NCBI RefSeq assembly: GCF_002154505.1
Contig: NZ_MUBM01000038.1
Span: 558 to 38,352 of the forward strand
Reading direction: 5' to 3'
Length of the DNA: 37,795 nt
Origin: Streptomyces carpinensis
Lineage (GTDB): Bacteria; Actinomycetota; Actinomycetes; Streptomycetales; Streptomycetaceae
This document shows, piece by piece, positions 15,938 to 23,238 of the stretch (its first letter is position 1; every line of letters begins with the position of its first letter). A program made the translations under genes and the position numbers. The notes under the pieces are model-generated. The model was given only the letters and a program-made list of their open reading frames with translations. It was not told where the DNA came from and searched no databases.

Positions 15938-16885
15938 ATGACGACCGTCGTCTCGACGCGACCGGCACCCACGGCGTCCGCAGCGGCCCTGCCCGCGGAC
16001 CGGCCGCCCCACTCCGAACGCCGGGCCGGTGCGCTGCTGACCGCCCCCTTCCTCGTGATCTACCTGCTGTTCCTGGTCGGTCCCCTGCTCGTCGGCGTGG
16101 TGCTGAGCTTCTTCAACACCACCACCGTCAAGAGCGGTCTGGGCGACTGGGTCGGCCTGTCGAACTACTCCGAGGTGGTCACCGACCCGCTGTTCTGGGA
16201 GGCCATGTGGCACTCGGTGCTCTTCACCCTGCTGACCACACCCCCGCTGGTCGTCCTCGCACTGGCCGCCGCCATCCTCGCCTCCCGCGTGCGGCGCGGC
16301 CGGGTCTTCTACCGCGTGGCGTTCTTCGCGCCGTACGTCGTGCCGTCGTCCGTCGTCGCGCTGATCTTCCTGTGGATGTACACCCCGCAGATCGGGCTGA
16401 TCCCCAAGATCCTCGGCAGCGTCGGACTGCCGGTGCCCGACTTCATCGGCAGCACCTCGGGCGGCTGGACCGCGGTGACGCTGATGACACTGTGGTGGAC
16501 CTTCGGCTTCAACTTCGTCCTCTACACCGCCGCGATCCAGGACGTCCCGCCGGACGTCTACGAGGCGGCGGCCATCGACGGGGCGGGACCCTGGCAGCAG
16601 ATCCGCCACATCACGGTACCGATGCTCGGCCGGACCACCAGCCTGGTGCTGATCCTCCAGATCCTCGCCTCGCTCAAGGTCTTCGACCAGATCTATCTCC
16701 TCCTCGCCGGCGGCCCGGACCAGTCCACCCGCCCGGTCATCGAGTACATCTACGACACCGGCTTCACCTCGTACCGGGGCGGGTACGGCGCTGCCGCCAC
16801 CATGGTCTATTTCGTCATCATCGTCGCGATATCGGCGGCCTGGTACGGGCTGCGGCGCCGTCGCGCGACCAGCGCCGCGGCCTGA
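15938..16885 (+). CDS. ABC sugar transporter permease (MalF-type)
   Basis: A 315-residue inner-membrane permease with six predicted membrane segments, the first being LLTAPFLVIYLLFLVGPLLVGVVLSFF. The conserved EAA loop that contacts the ATPase is EAAAIDGAGPWQQIRHITVPML (about 207-228). The ATG has GGAGG upstream and lies 12 bp past the binding-protein stop. It pairs with the next gene to form the import channel. No ATPase gene follows. Confidence 0.95.
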   Translation: MTTVVSTRPAPTASAAALPADRPPHSERRAGALLTAPFLVIYLLFLVGPLLVGVVLSFFNTTTVKSGLGDWVGLSNYSEVVTDPLFWEAMWHSVLFTLLTTPPLVVLALAAAILASRVRRGRVFYRVAFFAPYVVPSSVVALIFLWMYTPQIGLIPKILGSVGLPVPDFIGSTSGGWTAVTLMTLWWTFGFNFVLYTAAIQDVPPDVYEAAAIDGAGPWQQIRHITVPMLGRTTSLVLILQILASLKVFDQIYLLLAGGPDQSTRPVIEYIYDTGFTSYRGGYGAAATMVYFVIIVAISAAWYGLRRRRATSAAA

Positions 16886-16896
16886 GCGGAGGATTC

Positions 16897-17769
16897 ATGA
16901 CCACCATCACCCAGCCGCGGCCCACCACGACGAAGGGCGCGCCCGCGGTCGACGGCGCGAAGCTCTTCAACCGTCTCTGTGCCGTCTGCCTGACCCTGTT
17001 CGCCCTCATCTGGCTGGTGCCCTTCGCCTGGGCGATCGCGACCTCCCTGCGCTCCGACGGATCGATCACGCAGAACCCGACGTCGCCGTTCGCCGGCGGC
17101 TGGTCCCTGCACGCCTACTCCTACGCGTGGGACAACCACCCGATCGGCACCTGGTACCTCAACAGCCTGGTCATCTCGGCCCTCGCCGTGATCTTCACCG
17201 TGGGCTTCTGCTCGATGGCGGGCTTCGCTCTGGCGTTCCTGCGTTACCGGGGCCGGGCCGTGGTGATGGCCCTGGTCGCGGCGGGGTTGATGCTGCCGAG
17301 CGAAGCGCTCGTGCTGCCGCAGTTCATCGAGTACCGGTCGTTCCACCTGCTCGGCACCTTCTGGGCGCTGATCCTGCCGTCCATCGCCGCACCGATCTCG
17401 GTCTTCGTCTTCCAGTCGTTCTTCCGCGGCATACCCGTGGCGCTGATCGAGGCCGCCCGCATCGACGGGGCCGGCTGGTGGCGGGTCTACGCGAGGGTCT
17501 GCATGCCCATCTGCCGCCCCGCCTTGTCCACGGTCGCCATCCTGACCTTCATCACCACCTGGAACTCCTTCCTCTGGCCGCTTCTCGTCCTCAACCAGAC
17601 CAAGTCCCAGACCATCCCGGTAGGCCTGTCGTCCCTGGTCAGCAACAGCAACATCCAGTACGCCGAGGTGATGGCCTCCTCCGTCCTGGGATTCCTCCCG
17701 CTGATCGCGGTGTTCCTGGTCTTCCAGCGGCAGATCGTGCAGGGGGTCGCCACGACGGGTATCAAGTAG
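16897..17769 (+). CDS. ABC sugar transporter permease (MalG-type)
   Basis: A 290-residue permease and partner of the preceding gene. It has six predicted membrane segments and an EAA loop EAARIDGAGWWRVYARVCMPICRPAL near 184-209. The ATG at 16897 follows CGGAGGATTC, 11 bp after the previous stop. The operon ends here without a nucleotide-binding subunit. In Streptomyces a shared ATPase such as MsiK usually energises importers of this kind; this is known biology applied by inference. Confidence 0.95.
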   Translation: MTTITQPRPTTTKGAPAVDGAKLFNRLCAVCLTLFALIWLVPFAWAIATSLRSDGSITQNPTSPFAGGWSLHAYSYAWDNHPIGTWYLNSLVISALAVIFTVGFCSMAGFALAFLRYRGRAVVMALVAAGLMLPSEALVLPQFIEYRSFHLLGTFWALILPSIAAPISVFVFQSFFRGIPVALIEAARIDGAGWWRVYARVCMPICRPALSTVAILTFITTWNSFLWPLLVLNQTKSQTIPVGLSSLVSNSNIQYAEVMASSVLGFLPLIAVFLVFQRQIVQGVATTGIK

Positions 17770-17865
17770 CGGGGTCGACTGCCCGCAGGCGACGCAGCCG
17801 TCCGTGCGAGGGGAACCGGCCCGGAGGCGGCGCAACACGCCGGGCCCGCGGCAGCGGCGATGCGG

Positions 17866-17885
17866 CGGGCGAGGTAACTCGCCCG
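17866..17885 (+). terminator. Hairpin downstream of the ABC operon
   Basis: CGGGCGAG (17866-17873) and CTCGCCCG (17878-17885) form a perfect 8-bp stem with a GTAA loop, about 100 nt past the last permease stop. Confidence 0.45.
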
Positions 17886-17961
17886 GCAGGCGCATCGGCA
17901 GCGGCTGAGCGCCCTGCTTCCGGCCGAGCAGGACCACCACCGACCGCCCGCGCAGCCTGCC

Positions 17962-18209
17962 TCAGTGTCGTCGCCCGTCGGCCGCCTGACGCCGGCGCAT
18001 CTCATCGATCCGCGGCATGTTCTCCTCGGCCCATGCGCGACGCGGCGAAGGGCTCCTCCAGGCAGAGGCCGAGGGCAGTGAGCCGGGTAGTGCTCCGCGG
18101 GCGGCACGGTCGGCTCCACCCGGCGGGCGACCAGGCCGTCCCGCGCCAGGTTCTGCAAGGTGACCGACAGCGTCTTCTGCGAGACGCCCGGCATACGGCG
18201 CAGCAGATG
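17962..18209 (-). pseudogene. HxlR-family regulator remnant
   Basis: Parts of an HxlR-type winged-helix regulator can be read only by changing frame. They are EHLLRRMPGVSQKTLSVTLQNLARDGLVARRVEPTVPPAEHY, then RLTALGLCLEEPFAAS, then AWAEENMPRIDEMRRRQAADGRRH and a stop at 17962. The joins need about one extra C near 18090 and a further shift near 18040. The first roughly 50 residues, including the conserved Cys segment, are missing. The DUF1963 gene ends directly at the truncated side (stop at 18241). The gene is dead unless both shifts are sequencing errors, and even then it would lack its N-terminus. Confidence 0.75.
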
Positions 18210-18240
18210 TTCAGTCCCCCTCGCGATGCAGGGACGAGTG

Positions 18241-19023
18241 TCACATGTCGACGTGGCCGTAGACGCGGTCGAAGCGCAGGGACGCCAGGTCCTGGCGGCG
18301 GATCAGCCAGCTGATGACGCCCATGTCCAGTTCCTTCACGGCCTCGCCGCAACGCCAGGTGGCCAGCAGCATCCAGTCGTCGGCGTCCCCTGCTTCCGGC
18401 GTGCTGTCCCGTGCCAGGGACATCGGGTCGTCGTTGACGACGACCGGGTTGCCGCGGAGCGCGAAGGTCCACGTGGGCCAGGAGCCTCCCACGTGAGTCC
18501 AGGCGCTCTCCAGTTCGTCGGCGAGTTCGTACTGCTCGTCGTCGGGGTCGTCCCACCTGGCCTCGGCGAAGCTCTCGGGGTCGGGCTGGGACAGGTGGTG
18601 CCACATCGTGCGCATGCCATGCGACGCGAACGGCTCGTGCCAGCTGTCGACGCGACGGGCGGCTGTCGGCGTTCCGGCGGGGACGTATCGCACGGCGTCG
18701 GTCATCAGGCCCGCGAAGCTCACGCTGGGTTCGGCGAAGAACAGCAGGTGGCCGTCGGCGGGGAGGGGGAGCCCCGCAGCGCCCGGCGGGAGCAGCGCGC
18801 AGTCGACGGACGCGACGAAGGGGTAGGACGCATTCGGCGCGTCCAACGGCAGCAGCGGGTCACCGCCCATCCGGGCCGCGAGTGGTCCGTCACCACCCTG
18901 CGTCCAGTACACGCCCGGCAAGGTGAGCCGTATCCATTCCTCCACCTCGTCCCCCGGCAGCCCCCGGGACGCCGCCTCGGCGCGGAAGCGGTTGACTCTG
19001 TCGCTGTTCCAGTCGTCGATCAC
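18241..19023 (-). CDS. DUF1963/YwqG-like protein
   Basis: A 260-residue soluble protein of the DUF1963 (YwqG-like) family. The family pattern is visible as RMGGDPLLPLDAPNASYPFVASVDCALLP, PADGHLLFFAEPS, DDWMLLATWRCGE and the C-terminal SLRFDRVYGHVDM. The biochemical role of the family is unknown. The start is a GTG at 19023. Six bases upstream is TAGGGT, a good -10 match, so the message may be leaderless. Its 3' end abuts the HxlR remnant, suggesting a rearrangement there. Confidence 0.82.
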   Translation of the reverse strand: MIDDWNSDRVNRFRAEAASRGLPGDEVEEWIRLTLPGVYWTQGGDGPLAARMGGDPLLPLDAPNASYPFVASVDCALLPPGAAGLPLPADGHLLFFAEPSVSFAGLMTDAVRYVPAGTPTAARRVDSWHEPFASHGMRTMWHHLSQPDPESFAEARWDDPDDEQYELADELESAWTHVGGSWPTWTFALRGNPVVVNDDPMSLARDSTPEAGDADDWMLLATWRCGEAVKELDMGVISWLIRRQDLASLRFDRVYGHVDM

Positions 19024-19029
19024 GGCGAC

Positions 19030-19035
19030 ACCCTA
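19030..19035 (-). promoter_or_regulatory. Possible -10 box (TAGGGT) of a leaderless transcript
   Basis: On the minus strand TAGGGT is followed by six bases and then the GTG start of the DUF1963 gene. There is no ribosome site, which fits leaderless expression. The -35 is not clear. Confidence 0.4.
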
Positions 19036-19064
19036 GCCAGGCTGACGTCACCTCCACGGAGGTC

Positions 19065-19122
19065 GGCGGACACCGACGAGCGCAACCCGAACCGTCAGGT
19101 GCGGCTGAGCTTCCTGGGCTGA
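19065..19122 (+). repeat. Dispersed repeat, copy B (gene-tail-like)
   Basis: This is the partner of the block at 6701-6758, aligned without gaps over 58 bases. It reads ADTDERNPNRQVRLSFLG before a TGA. It lies in the gap between the DUF1963 and SDR genes, with no associated intact gene. Confidence 0.6.
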
Positions 19123-19302
19123 GGCGTGTGCGGAACTACGGCGTCGAATTCGGTTGCGACTTTTGCCGGTTGAGAGCGGGTCGGCGCCATGAGGCGGCAG
19201 GAACCCGACGGGCCATCCGGACCATCGTCCTGCGGACCCGTCCGAGCGGCCTACCCGGCCGTGCTCCCTTACCGCCGTACGAATGGGGAGCCTCAACTCG
19301 GG

Positions 19303-20133
19303 CTACCGGGGCTGGGGGTGTTGTCCGTGAGCCTCGACCGCGAGGTCCTGCCAGTCCGCCCAGGTCGTGAGCCGGTCGGTGTAGACCTGCTGGAGCATCT
19401 GGTTGCCCTGGGTGCCGAAGAACACCCGCAGGGGCGGGTTGTCGGCGTCGACGATCTTGAGGAGTGCTCGGCCTGCGGCGGCCGGGTCGCCGAGGTCGAG
19501 CGTCTGGGCGAACGCGGCGAAGGCCTTGCGGAGACCGTCGTAGCGTGGGTCGGCCTCGGCGTGGACGGCGCCGGCGATCGCCTCGGTCGCGTAGGAGCCG
19601 GGCTCCACCAGGGTCACCTTGATGCCGTCTCCGGCGATCTCCTGGGCGAGGGCTTCACTCAGGCCCTCCAGGGCCCACTTGGAGGCGTGGTATCCGCCGC
19701 CGAGCGGCATGGCGGTGACGCCGCCGACCGAGGAGACCTGGATGATGTGTCCTCCGCCCTGTTCGCGCAGGTGAGGGAGTGCGGCCTGGACGACCCACAC
19801 CGCGCCGAACAGGTTGGTCTCCAGCTGGTCTCGCAGTTCCCGCTCCGTCAGCTCCTCGACAGCGCCGAACAGGCCGTAGCCCGCGTTGTTCACGACGACG
19901 TCTAGACGGCCGAAGTGCTCTCGGGCCCGCTTCACGCTCTCATGAACGGCGCCCTTGTCGGTCACGTCCAGCTCGAGTGGAAGAACCGCGTCGCCGTGGG
20001 CGGTGACCAACTCGCCGAGGTGTTCGGTGTTCCGGGCGGTCGCGGCCACATGGTCGCCGCGGGACAGTGCGGCCTCCACGAAGCTGCGGCCCAGGCCGCG
20101 GGACGAACCGGTGACGAACCAGACCTTGCTCAT
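19303..20133 (-). CDS. Short-chain dehydrogenase/reductase
   Basis: A 276-residue classical SDR oxidoreductase using NAD(P)H. It has the cofactor motif TGSSRGLG (8-15), structural NNAG (82-85), and catalytic S134/S135, Y148 and K152 (SSVGGVTAMPLGGGYHASK). The Arg right after TGSS suggests NADP(H) preference. The ATG at 20133 has GGAAGG upstream. About 220 bp upstream on the same strand is an ECF41-like promoter, so the sigma factor at 21459 may transcribe it. Oxidoreductases are common ECF41 neighbours. The substrate is unknown. Confidence 0.93.
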   Translation of the reverse strand: MSKVWFVTGSSRGLGRSFVEAALSRGDHVAATARNTEHLGELVTAHGDAVLPLELDVTDKGAVHESVKRAREHFGRLDVVVNNAGYGLFGAVEELTERELRDQLETNLFGAVWVVQAALPHLREQGGGHIIQVSSVGGVTAMPLGGGYHASKWALEGLSEALAQEIAGDGIKVTLVEPGSYATEAIAGAVHAEADPRYDGLRKAFAAFAQTLDLGDPAAAGRALLKIVDADNPPLRVFFGTQGNQMLQQVYTDRLTTWADWQDLAVEAHGQHPQPR

Positions 20134-20358
20134 GGTGTCCTTCCAATCTGTCGAAGTGGCGGTTACAGCCCTGAGGGATGGGCGGGGTGGGTGGGGTCAG
20201 TTTCGGCGTGGCTTGACCGGCGGGCCGCCTCGTCCAGGACCGGGCCTGCGGTGCGCCGAAGCGATGCGGCACACGGACCTGGGCGTGAGCGGGCTCTTGA
20301 GGAGAGGCGGGCGGGCACCAAGGTGAACTCCCTCGCGGTCGTCGACGGCTGCACCTCT

Positions 20359-20388
20359 GAGACGAGACAGCCCGGGCGAGCTGTGACA
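20359..20388 (-). promoter_or_regulatory. ECF41-type promoter reading toward the SDR gene
   Basis: On the minus strand, TGTCACA (20388-20382) is followed after 17 bp by CGTCTC (20364-20359). This fits the TGTCACA-N15/16-CGTC motif described for ECF41 sigma factors, apart from a spacer one base longer. The flank GTCTCGTCTC is shared with the second copy. The predicted leader to the SDR start is about 220 nt. Confidence 0.6.
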
Positions 20389-20512
20389 TGGACGCATGTG
20401 ATGTGCCTTGCGCCGTCGTACCGCTGGAGAAAGAGATCAGGAATTTCCGCGGATCCCGGCTCATGCCGTTGAGTTGGCATCGGCCGACCCGACGTCCGTG
20501 CTCCTTGGAGCG

Positions 20513-20600
20513 GGCCGCGGTGCTGTTCGACATCGCCGGGCTGTGGCGCGAGTGGGCCTCACCACGTCTCGGTCCTGACGCGATCGCCTGCGTGACGTAG
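20513..20600 (+). pseudogene. Possible SRAP (YedK/HMCES) domain fragment
   Basis: The stretch AAVLFDIAGLWREWASPRLGPDAIACVT resembles the AFAGLWEEW...P..G.....C.IVT core of SOS-response-associated peptidases. It ends at a TAG. The catalytic N-terminal cysteine and the rest of the domain are absent. The match is short, so this is tentative. Confidence 0.3.
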
Positions 20601-20730
20601 GCAGTGGGGCGCGGTTGCACCCGGAGCCGTGCGAGCCGCGCGCTGGTCAGGGCGGCAAGCAGTTGCTCGTCGTGTCGGTGGACGCTGGTCGCGCCCGACG
20701 CGACGACCCTTCGCCGTTCTTCGCTGCCCA

Positions 20731-20758
20731 TGTCACAGACGGCGGGGCCGTCTCGTCT
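20731..20758 (+). promoter_or_regulatory. ECF41-type promoter of the epimerase-sigma operon
   Basis: TGTCACA (20731-20737) is followed after 16 bp by CGTCT (20754-20758), matching the known ECF41 promoter motif. It lies about 40 bp before the epimerase start, so the sigma factor probably activates its own operon. Confidence 0.7.
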
Positions 20759-20799
20759 CGGGTCGCAGAGAAGGCTCCGAGCTCAGAGAGGCGATGGAC

Positions 20800-21462
20800 A
20801 TGCGGGTGTTCGTGGCAGGGGGAAGCGCTGTTCTCGGGCTGCGGCTGGTGCCGCAGCCCGTGGCCCGTGGCCATCAGGTGACAGCGACGACGAGCGCGGC
20901 CAGGCTGGGCCTGCTGCAAGGGCTGGGCGCGGACGGCGTCGTCATGGACGGTCTGGACGCGGCGTCGGTCGGTGAGGCTGTGGCCCAGGCGCGACCGGAC
21001 ACGATCGTGCATCAGATGACCGCGATCGCGGGCAAGCCCGACATGAAACACATGGAGCGCTGGTTCGCCACCACCAACCGGCTGCGCACCGAGGGGACGG
21101 ACCACCTGCCGGCCGTCGCCGACGCGACCGGTGTGTCCCACGTCGTCGCGCAGGGGGACGCGAACCGCAACGGCATCCGCGAGGGCGGCTGGGTGAAGAC
21201 CGAGGAGGACCCGTTGGACTCGATGGCGGGGACGTCCGCGGCCCCTGGCATGGAGGCGATCCGCCACGTCGAGGAGAGGGTCGTGGGAGCCGGTGGTGCG
21301 ATGCGGGTTCCGGTGCGGCCGGCCCGGCTGCCGGCCGGGGAGGCGGCCGTTGTGATGATGACCGAGGGGCGCGCATTCTCCAACGCCGAGGCCAAGCGGC
21401 AGCTCGGCCGGGAACTGCGCTACCCCTCCTGGCGGCAGGGCTTCGAGAAGGAGCCGGCGTGA
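20800..21462 (+). CDS. NAD-dependent epimerase/dehydratase homologue with an internal deletion
   Basis: A 220-residue member of the extended SDR family, which usually runs 300 or more residues. The N-terminal half is recognisable: MRVFVAGGSAVLGLRLVPQPVARGHQVTATT, with GGSAVLG for GGxGxxG and so altered at the central Gly, then QMTAIAGKPDMKHMERWFATTNRLRTEGT. After AIRHVEERVVGAGGAMRVP it jumps to the C-terminal tail LPAGEAAVVMMTEGRAFSNAEAKRQLGRELRYPSWRQGF. The missing part of roughly 100 residues normally holds the YGP region and substrate site. The frame is kept, so a protein may still be made, but activity is doubtful. The ATG at 20800 has GAGAGG eight bases upstream; an ATG at 20794 is too close. 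The stop overlaps the sigma-factor start (GTGA), so translation of this gene probably drives sigma synthesis. Confidence 0.8.
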   Translation: MRVFVAGGSAVLGLRLVPQPVARGHQVTATTSAARLGLLQGLGADGVVMDGLDAASVGEAVAQARPDTIVHQMTAIAGKPDMKHMERWFATTNRLRTEGTDHLPAVADATGVSHVVAQGDANRNGIREGGWVKTEEDPLDSMAGTSAAPGMEAIRHVEERVVGAGGAMRVPVRPARLPAGEAAVVMMTEGRAFSNAEAKRQLGRELRYPSWRQGFEKEPA

Positions 21463-22403
21463 ACGGGACCGAGGAGTTCCAGGAGCTGCGGCCGCTGCTG
21501 TTCGCGATCGCGTACCGAATCCTCGGCAGTGTGACCGAGGCCGAGGACGCCGTCCAGGACACCTGGCTGCGCTACGAAGCATCCCCGGCCCAGCCCGCCT
21601 CGACCAAGGCGTTCCTGTGTGCCGTGGTCACCCGCATCTCGATCGACGCGCTGCGCTCGGCCCGGGTCCGACGCGAGGAGTACGTCGGGACATGGTTCCC
21701 CGAGCCGGTGCTCACCGACTCGTACGAGAACCCGGAGCGCGCGGCGGAGCTGGCCGACTCGCTGTCCATGGCGGCCTTGCTGCTGCTGGAACGGCTGACC
21801 CCGCTGGAACGCGCGGTTTTCGTGCTGCGGGAGGTGTTCGCGTTCGGCTTCCCGGACATCGCCCCGGCCGTGGGCCGTTCCGAGGCGGCGTGCCGCCAGC
21901 TCGCCGTGCGGGCGCGCCGCCACATGGACGCGGGCAGGCCCCGCTTCGAGGCCGACCGGAGGGAACGCGAGGAACTCGCCGAGCGGTTCTTCGACGCCTT
22001 CCGCGAAGGCGACGTCGACGGGCTGCGTGAGCTGCTGGCCGCCGACGTGCAGATGATGGGCGACAACGGAGGCAAGGCCCCGCTGTGGGGCAACGGCGCC
22101 TTCGGCGTCGACGACGTGGCCCGACTGGTCGCCGCGTTCGCCCCGCTGTTCGTCGAGGTCGGCGGCGTCGTGGAGCCGCACGAGGTGAACGGCCAGTCGG
22201 GCGCGATTCTCCGTGACCGCGACGGCAAGGTCGTCAGCGCCTGGGTGCTCGACATCCTCGACGGGCGGATCCAGGCGATCCGCACCGTCCTCAACCCCGA
22301 CAAGCTCCGGCACATAGGCCCGGTGGCGGACACCTGGGCGCTTGTCCGTGAGGCGAACCGGGCTCGCCGCTCCACGCAACGGCCGGACAACGCGACCACG
22401 TGA
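21459..22403 (+). CDS. ECF41-family RNA polymerase sigma factor (SigJ-like)
   Basis: A 314-residue ECF sigma factor with a fused C-terminal NTF2/SnoaL-like domain. Region 2 reads LLFAIAYRILGSVTEAEDAVQDTWLRY and region 4 reads LTPLERAVFVLREVFAFGFPDIAPAVGRSEAACRQLAVRARRHM. ECF41 hallmarks are present: WFPEP in the linker (79-83; usually WLPEP), GDNGGKA (201-207; usually DGGGKV) and NPDKL (279-283). In this group the C-terminal domain controls activity instead of an anti-sigma factor. The GTG start overlaps the epimerase stop. ECF41 genes typically sit beside carboxymuconolactone decarboxylases, oxidoreductases or epimerases, and both the SDR and the epimerase are here. Two matching promoters lie at 20359-20388 and 20731-20758. 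Confidence 0.93.
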   Translation: MNGTEEFQELRPLLFAIAYRILGSVTEAEDAVQDTWLRYEASPAQPASTKAFLCAVVTRISIDALRSARVRREEYVGTWFPEPVLTDSYENPERAAELADSLSMAALLLLERLTPLERAVFVLREVFAFGFPDIAPAVGRSEAACRQLAVRARRHMDAGRPRFEADRREREELAERFFDAFREGDVDGLRELLAADVQMMGDNGGKAPLWGNGAFGVDDVARLVAAFAPLFVEVGGVVEPHEVNGQSGAILRDRDGKVVSAWVLDILDGRIQAIRTVLNPDKLRHIGPVADTWALVREANRARRSTQRPDNATT

Positions 22404-22604
22404 GGCCACACTCCCGGCCGAGCTGCTCGCCGCACTCCACCGCCGGGGTTTCTGGCCCACGCCGGAACCCCGGTATGCCGGGCGTCATGTGACGTGCGGT
22501 GAACGCCCGCTACCTTGTCGCTCTTGCCCGCGCCGGAGCGCGCTTCGAACGCGGCCAATCGGTCGAGCGCCCGTCCATCCTCGCGACGTAGGGTCTGGTG
22601 CACC

Positions 22605-22772
22605 ATGACCGACCACCACGCCTACGGCACCAGCACCCACACCGCCGGCGAGCTGGCCCGGCCCGTCAGCGACCGCCTCGCGCTGGTCTTCACTGAGCGC
22701 GAGAGTGACTACCGAGGCGTCTACCGTCTCGCCAAGGGCCACGTCGTGCAGATCGAGATCCAGCCCACGTGA
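22605..22772 (+). CDS. Small hypothetical protein (55 aa)
   Basis: A 55-residue protein, MTDHHAYGTSTHTAGELARP then VSDRLALVFTERESDYRGVY and RLAKGHVVQIEIQPT. I do not recognise a family. It has no membrane segment or signal. TAGGGT lies 10 bp before the ATG and no ribosome site is seen, so the transcript may be nearly leaderless. Its stop overlaps the start of the next small gene (GTGA), which supports both being real and translated together. Confidence 0.55.
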   Translation: MTDHHAYGTSTHTAGELARPVSDRLALVFTERESDYRGVYRLAKGHVVQIEIQPT

Positions 22773-22933
22773 TTCCCGGTGACGACGAAGAAGACGACCT
22801 CTATGCACCCGAGCACCCGGTAACCGAGGTCCTCCTGCTGGCCACCACCCGAGCCCCCGATCCGGTCCTGCAAAACCGTCTGAGCTCGATCGAAGGGCTT
22901 GTCCACCTGGATCACGAGCCGTCAAACGCCTGA
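22769..22933 (+). CDS. Small acidic hypothetical protein (54 aa), coupled to the preceding gene
   Basis: A GTG-initiated 54-residue frame starting MIPGDDEEDDLYAPEHPVTE, continuing VLLLATTRAPDPVLQNRLSS and IEGLVHLDHEPSNA. The N-terminus is strongly acidic. The start overlaps the upstream stop by four bases. No family is recognised. The tight overlap and amino-acid-like composition favour a real gene. Confidence 0.5.
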   Translation: MIPGDDEEDDLYAPEHPVTEVLLLATTRAPDPVLQNRLSSIEGLVHLDHEPSNA

Positions 22934-23238
22934 TGGGTCCTGGCTGTCATGGAGGGAGCAACGAGCGGCAGCTCGTACAGGCGATGTTTCGTGTCAGATC
23001 ATCGAGGTGAGTTTTGATGCTCTGCCACTCGGCGAGTAGACCGTACCGAGAGGGCGCTCCGCACCGGCGCGCTGTGCGACGTTGGCGACGATGAACCGCC
23101 TGCGCGCTTTGCCGGATGCGTCTGTCCGTAGCGGGAGTCGACTCTAGGATCAGGCTCTTGCCGCCTTCCTCACGGGATGGCGGCGACGTGGAATCAATGA
23201 TCGACCACGGACGCGAGACCACAGGGGTGGGGTAACCG
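22934..23238. other. Intergenic region before the nuclease-like gene
   Basis: About 300 bases without a supportable gene. TAGGAT at 23145-23150 is a possible -10 box for the next gene. The -35 is weak. Confidence 0.4.

Larger units (their letters stand above)
20134..20799. other. Regulatory region between SDR and epimerase genes
   Basis: This 666-bp region contains two ECF41-like promoters pointing outward (20359-20388 minus, 20731-20758 plus) and, between them, a possible SRAP-domain remnant. I see no intact gene. Confidence 0.6.

Noticed and set aside
18239..18245. TGTCACA near the end of the DUF1963 gene as a third ECF41 promoter
   Set aside because: No CGTC follows at 15-17 bp on that strand, and the sequence lies at the end of a coding region.
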